A stretch of 6,913 nt of DNA from NCBI RefSeq assembly GCF_023653455.1, contig NZ_JAKEDR010000180.1, forward strand, positions 1 to 6,913. Direction: 5' to 3'. Below, in pieces: positions 5,803 to 6,913 of the stretch. The position numbers were made by a program, and so were the translations under genes. Position 1 is the first letter of the stretch. Each line of letters starts with the position of its first letter. A model generated the notes under the pieces. That model did not search any database. It saw only the letters and a list, made by a program, of their open reading frames with translations, and had not been told where the DNA came from. Source of the DNA: Paraclostridium ghonii (GTDB taxonomy: Bacteria > Bacillota > Clostridia > Peptostreptococcales > Peptostreptococcaceae).

Positions 5803-6054
5803 TTATCTTGAGTGGCTATATGATTTACTATATGAGTTGCTATATGAGTTACTATTTGAACTATATGAGTTACTGTTTGAGTTACTATTTGAACTATATG
5901 AGTTACTATTTGAATTACTATATGAACCTGAGTTACTATTTGAACTATATGAGCTATATGAGTTACTGTTTGAATTACTGTTTGAATTGCTATTTGAGTG
6001 TCCTTTTTTGTAATATCTGCTACCATTATTAGAATTCGATCTTAAAAAGTCCAT
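5803..6054 (-). CDS. Ser/Asn/Tyr-rich repeat protein, 83 residues
   Basis: A 19-residue head (MDFLRSNSNNGSRYYKKGH) is followed by a 64-residue tail in which Ser occupies almost every second position, alternating with Asn, Tyr and a few Gly, Lys, His and Arg. Ser makes up 37 of 83 residues; the tail has 18 Asn and 8 Tyr. Such a chain should be disordered or form stacked beta structure; there is no signal peptide or Cys. The ATG at 6052-6054 has a GAGGTG ribosome binding site at 6061-6066. Other frames across the repeat are also open, but only this one has a proper start signal. It is first in the unit with the kinase and is the obvious candidate substrate (many Ser, several Tyr). Low-complexity proteins of this kind are typical of spore coats, such as CotG of Bacillus; a surface or filament protein is the alternative. 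The reading frame is well supported; the role is inference. Confidence 0.82.
   Translation of the reverse strand: MDFLRSNSNNGSRYYKKGHSNSNSNSNSNSNSYSSYSSNSNSGSYSNSNSNSYSSNSNSNSNSYSSNSNSYSNSYSKSYSHSR
5846..5950. repeat. Degenerate coding repeats with three identical 21-bp copies
   Basis: A 21-bp unit beginning gagttactat occurs identically at 5846-5866, 5879-5899 and 5930-5950, with shorter and diverged 6-bp multiples between and around. On the coding strand it reads as Tyr-Ser-Ser-Asn-Ser-Asn-Ser. All units are multiples of three, so gain or loss by slippage or recombination keeps the frame. Confidence 0.88.
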
Positions 6055-6109
6055 AAATTACACCTCTATTAATATATTTTAATCCAAATTATAAATAATT
6101 TAGATAGAA

Positions 6110-6138
6110 TATATTATGATGTAATTCGTTTTTATGTT
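6110..6138 (-). promoter_or_regulatory. Sporulation (sigma-K or sigma-E type) promoter candidate for the repeat protein-kinase unit
   Basis: On the minus strand AACA (6135-6138) is followed after 16 bases by CATAATATA (6110-6118). This fits the sigma-K consensus known from Bacillus (AC, 16-17 bases, CATANNNTA); the -10 is also close to sigma-E's CATACANT. The leader would be about 48 bases with a GAGGTG ribosome binding site. A TATAAT at 6088-6093 lacks any -35 and is a weaker candidate for ordinary sigma-A transcription. Confidence 0.55.
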
Positions 6139-6182
6139 ACATTTTTTCCACTTTAATTTTTGCATTTTTAACATTTTGCAAT

Positions 6183-6213
6183 AAAAAAAGAACCCTTTCA
6201 TAGGTTCTTTTTT
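6183..6213. terminator. Terminator after crr
   Basis: An 11-bp perfect stem (6184-6194 with 6203-6213; core GAACC/GGTTC) with an 8-base loop is flanked by A/T runs on both sides. It works for the minus strand five bases after the crr stop (seven U at 6183-6189). By symmetry it could also stop plus-strand transcription. Confidence 0.9.
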
Positions 6214-6218
6214 GCAGA

Positions 6219-6716
6219 TTATTTAACAATCTCTATTCTGTTAGATTCTCCTGCTTTGACAGTTCCTTCTACAACTTTTATAGATTCATTAGATTCTAAA
6301 TTCGTAAATATAACTGGACTTATTGATGACTTAGCATTAGCTTCTATAAATGGTACGTCCATCTTAACTAGTTTATCTCCAGCTTTAACTTCATCTCCTA
6401 CATTTACAAATACTTCAAACCCTTCTCCTTTTAGATTAACAGTATCTATACCTAAATGTATAAGAACTTCTTTACCTTCTGTAGATTCTAATATTACAGC
6501 ATGTTTAGTCTCAAATACTACTCCTACTTTACCATCTACAGGTGATACTATCATTCCATCTGTTGACTTCATAGCAAATCCATCACCCATCATTTTAGTT
6601 GAGAAAACCTCATCTGGCACTTTAGTTATTTCTAATAGCTCTCCATTCGTAGGTGATACTATTCCTTTAACTTCTTCTTGATTTTTTGATTTTTTAAATA
6701 TGTCAAATAATCCCAT
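6219..6716 (-). CDS. crr: PTS glucose-type IIA component (EIIA-Glc/Crr)
   Basis: This cytosolic phosphocarrier takes phosphate from HPr and hands it to the IIB domain of a glucose-family sugar transporter. The 165-residue protein is full length and close to enterobacterial Crr throughout: MGLFDIFKK start, GEL..I..VPDEVFSTKMMGDGFAMK, SPVDGKVGVVFETKHA with His72 (helper histidine), and VLIHLGIDTVNLKGEGF with His87, the phosphorylated histidine. VPFIEANAKSSISPVIFTN follows. It is a stand-alone IIA without fused IIB or IIC, so it must serve a transporter encoded elsewhere. In Firmicutes such proteins are mainly sugar phosphocarriers; adenylate cyclase control as in E. coli is not expected. The ATG has an AAGGAG at 6725-6730, eight bases upstream. 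It has its own promoter and terminator and appears monocistronic. Confidence 0.96.
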   Translation of the reverse strand: MGLFDIFKKSKNQEEVKGIVSPTNGELLEITKVPDEVFSTKMMGDGFAMKSTDGMIVSPVDGKVGVVFETKHAVILESTEGKEVLIHLGIDTVNLKGEGFEVFVNVGDEVKAGDKLVKMDVPFIEANAKSSISPVIFTNLESNESIKVVEGTVKAGESNRIEIVK

Positions 6717-6737
6717 TTTCTACACTCCTTAGTATTA

Positions 6738-6751
6738 AAATTACGTTTTCA
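6738..6751 (-). promoter_or_regulatory. Partial cre-like (CcpA) site in the crr leader
   Basis: On the minus strand TGAAAACGTAATTT matches the first half of the cre consensus (TGWAANCG) fully, but the second half poorly (8 of 11 defined positions overall). It lies downstream of the predicted transcription start, where a bound repressor would block elongation. Carbon catabolite control of crr would make sense, but the match is imperfect. Confidence 0.28.
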
Positions 6752-6761
6752 CAAATAATAA

Positions 6762-6780
6762 AATTAAATTCAATTTAATT
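6762..6780. repeat. 19-bp perfect palindrome just downstream of the crr promoter
   Basis: AATTAAATT and AATTTAATT flank a central C, giving a perfect 9-1-9 palindrome that starts about three bases after the predicted crr transcription start. The position and symmetry suit an operator for a dimeric regulator. It contains only A/T except for the centre, so chance in AT-rich DNA is possible, and the loop is too small for a terminator. Confidence 0.5.
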
Positions 6781-6789
6781 ACATACATT

Positions 6790-6818
6790 ATTATATAATT
6801 ATTTTTTTGTAGAATCAA
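6790..6818 (-). promoter_or_regulatory. Promoter of crr
   Basis: On the minus strand TTGATT (6813-6818) is followed after exactly 17 bases by a perfect TATAAT (6790-6795). The spacer contains an A-tract. The leader would be about 65 bases, containing the palindrome, the cre-like sequence and the ribosome binding site. The remaining bases to the right edge (6819-6913) are AT-rich, and I see no gene in them. Confidence 0.78.
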
Positions 6819-6913
6819 GTAATTTTATTTATATTAGGATAACTTTTTCTCAAGCTATTTTTTACAATTAAATATATATATATTCATTATTTTATTAAGC
6901 AAAGTATTTAAAC

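Noticed and set aside
5846..5950. Repeated units considered as a CRISPR array.
   Set aside because: The units are inside a coding frame, lack unique spacers of constant length and are degenerate; they are coding repeats.
5799..6032. Two further open frames across the Ser-repeat gene, one on each strand (75 and 74 codons).
   Set aside because: The repeat has no stop in several frames simply because its units are multiples of three. Neither frame has a ribosome binding site, and the 83-residue frame has both a good start signal and the operon position.
6100..6174. 24-codon minus-strand frame upstream of the repeat gene.
   Set aside because: No Shine-Dalgarno sequence, begins right behind a terminator and overlaps the proposed sporulation promoter; AT-rich chance frame.
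6256..6681. Plus-strand open frame of 141 codons opposite crr.
   Set aside because: It is a shadow of crr, which is a complete and highly conserved protein on the other strand; no ribosome binding site or promoter supports the plus strand.

Overview
The window is very AT-rich, with strong AGGAGG- or AGGTGA-type ribosome binding sites, short intergenic gaps and U-tract hairpin terminators. Together with the protein types this points to a low-GC, spore-forming Firmicute, most probably a clostridium. The Peptostreptococcaceae (Clostridioides/Paraclostridium type) is my best guess, but this is inference and I cannot resolve the genus. No tRNA, rRNA, CRISPR array, insertion sequence or phage gene is visible, and no gene-free stretch exceeds 300 bases.

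All genes except one lie on the minus strand, so transcription runs mostly right to left. From the right edge the order is: (1) a stand-alone PTS glucose-type IIA gene (crr) with its own strong promoter, a 19-bp palindrome near the start of the transcript, and a terminator. (2) A compact three-gene unit: an 83-residue Ser/Asn/Tyr repeat protein, a minimal soluble Hanks-type protein kinase, and a 189-residue protein of unknown function. It is preceded by a sporulation (sigma-K/sigma-E type) promoter match and closed by a hairpin terminator. (3) A 45-codon small gene. (4) One plus-strand gene, a cyclophilin-type peptidyl-prolyl isomerase, divergent from (5) ssb, a single-stranded-DNA-binding protein with an unusual C-terminal tip. 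The promoters of these two genes overlap. (6) A nitroreductase followed by an unrecognised 305-residue protein, probably one transcript. (7) A PLP-dependent enzyme of the YnbB/methionine-gamma-lyase-like family, which runs off the left edge.

The part most worth attention is the unit at about 4421-6138. A protein with serine at nearly every second position is encoded directly upstream of a kinase, behind a promoter resembling those of the mother-cell sporulation sigma factors. A simple reading is a dedicated kinase-substrate pair for the spore surface, analogous in logic to CotH/CotG of Bacillus but with an unrelated kinase fold. The layout and motifs are seen in the sequence; the function is inference. 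The remaining genes look like ordinary chromosomal housekeeping or accessory genes with separate promoters and terminators.
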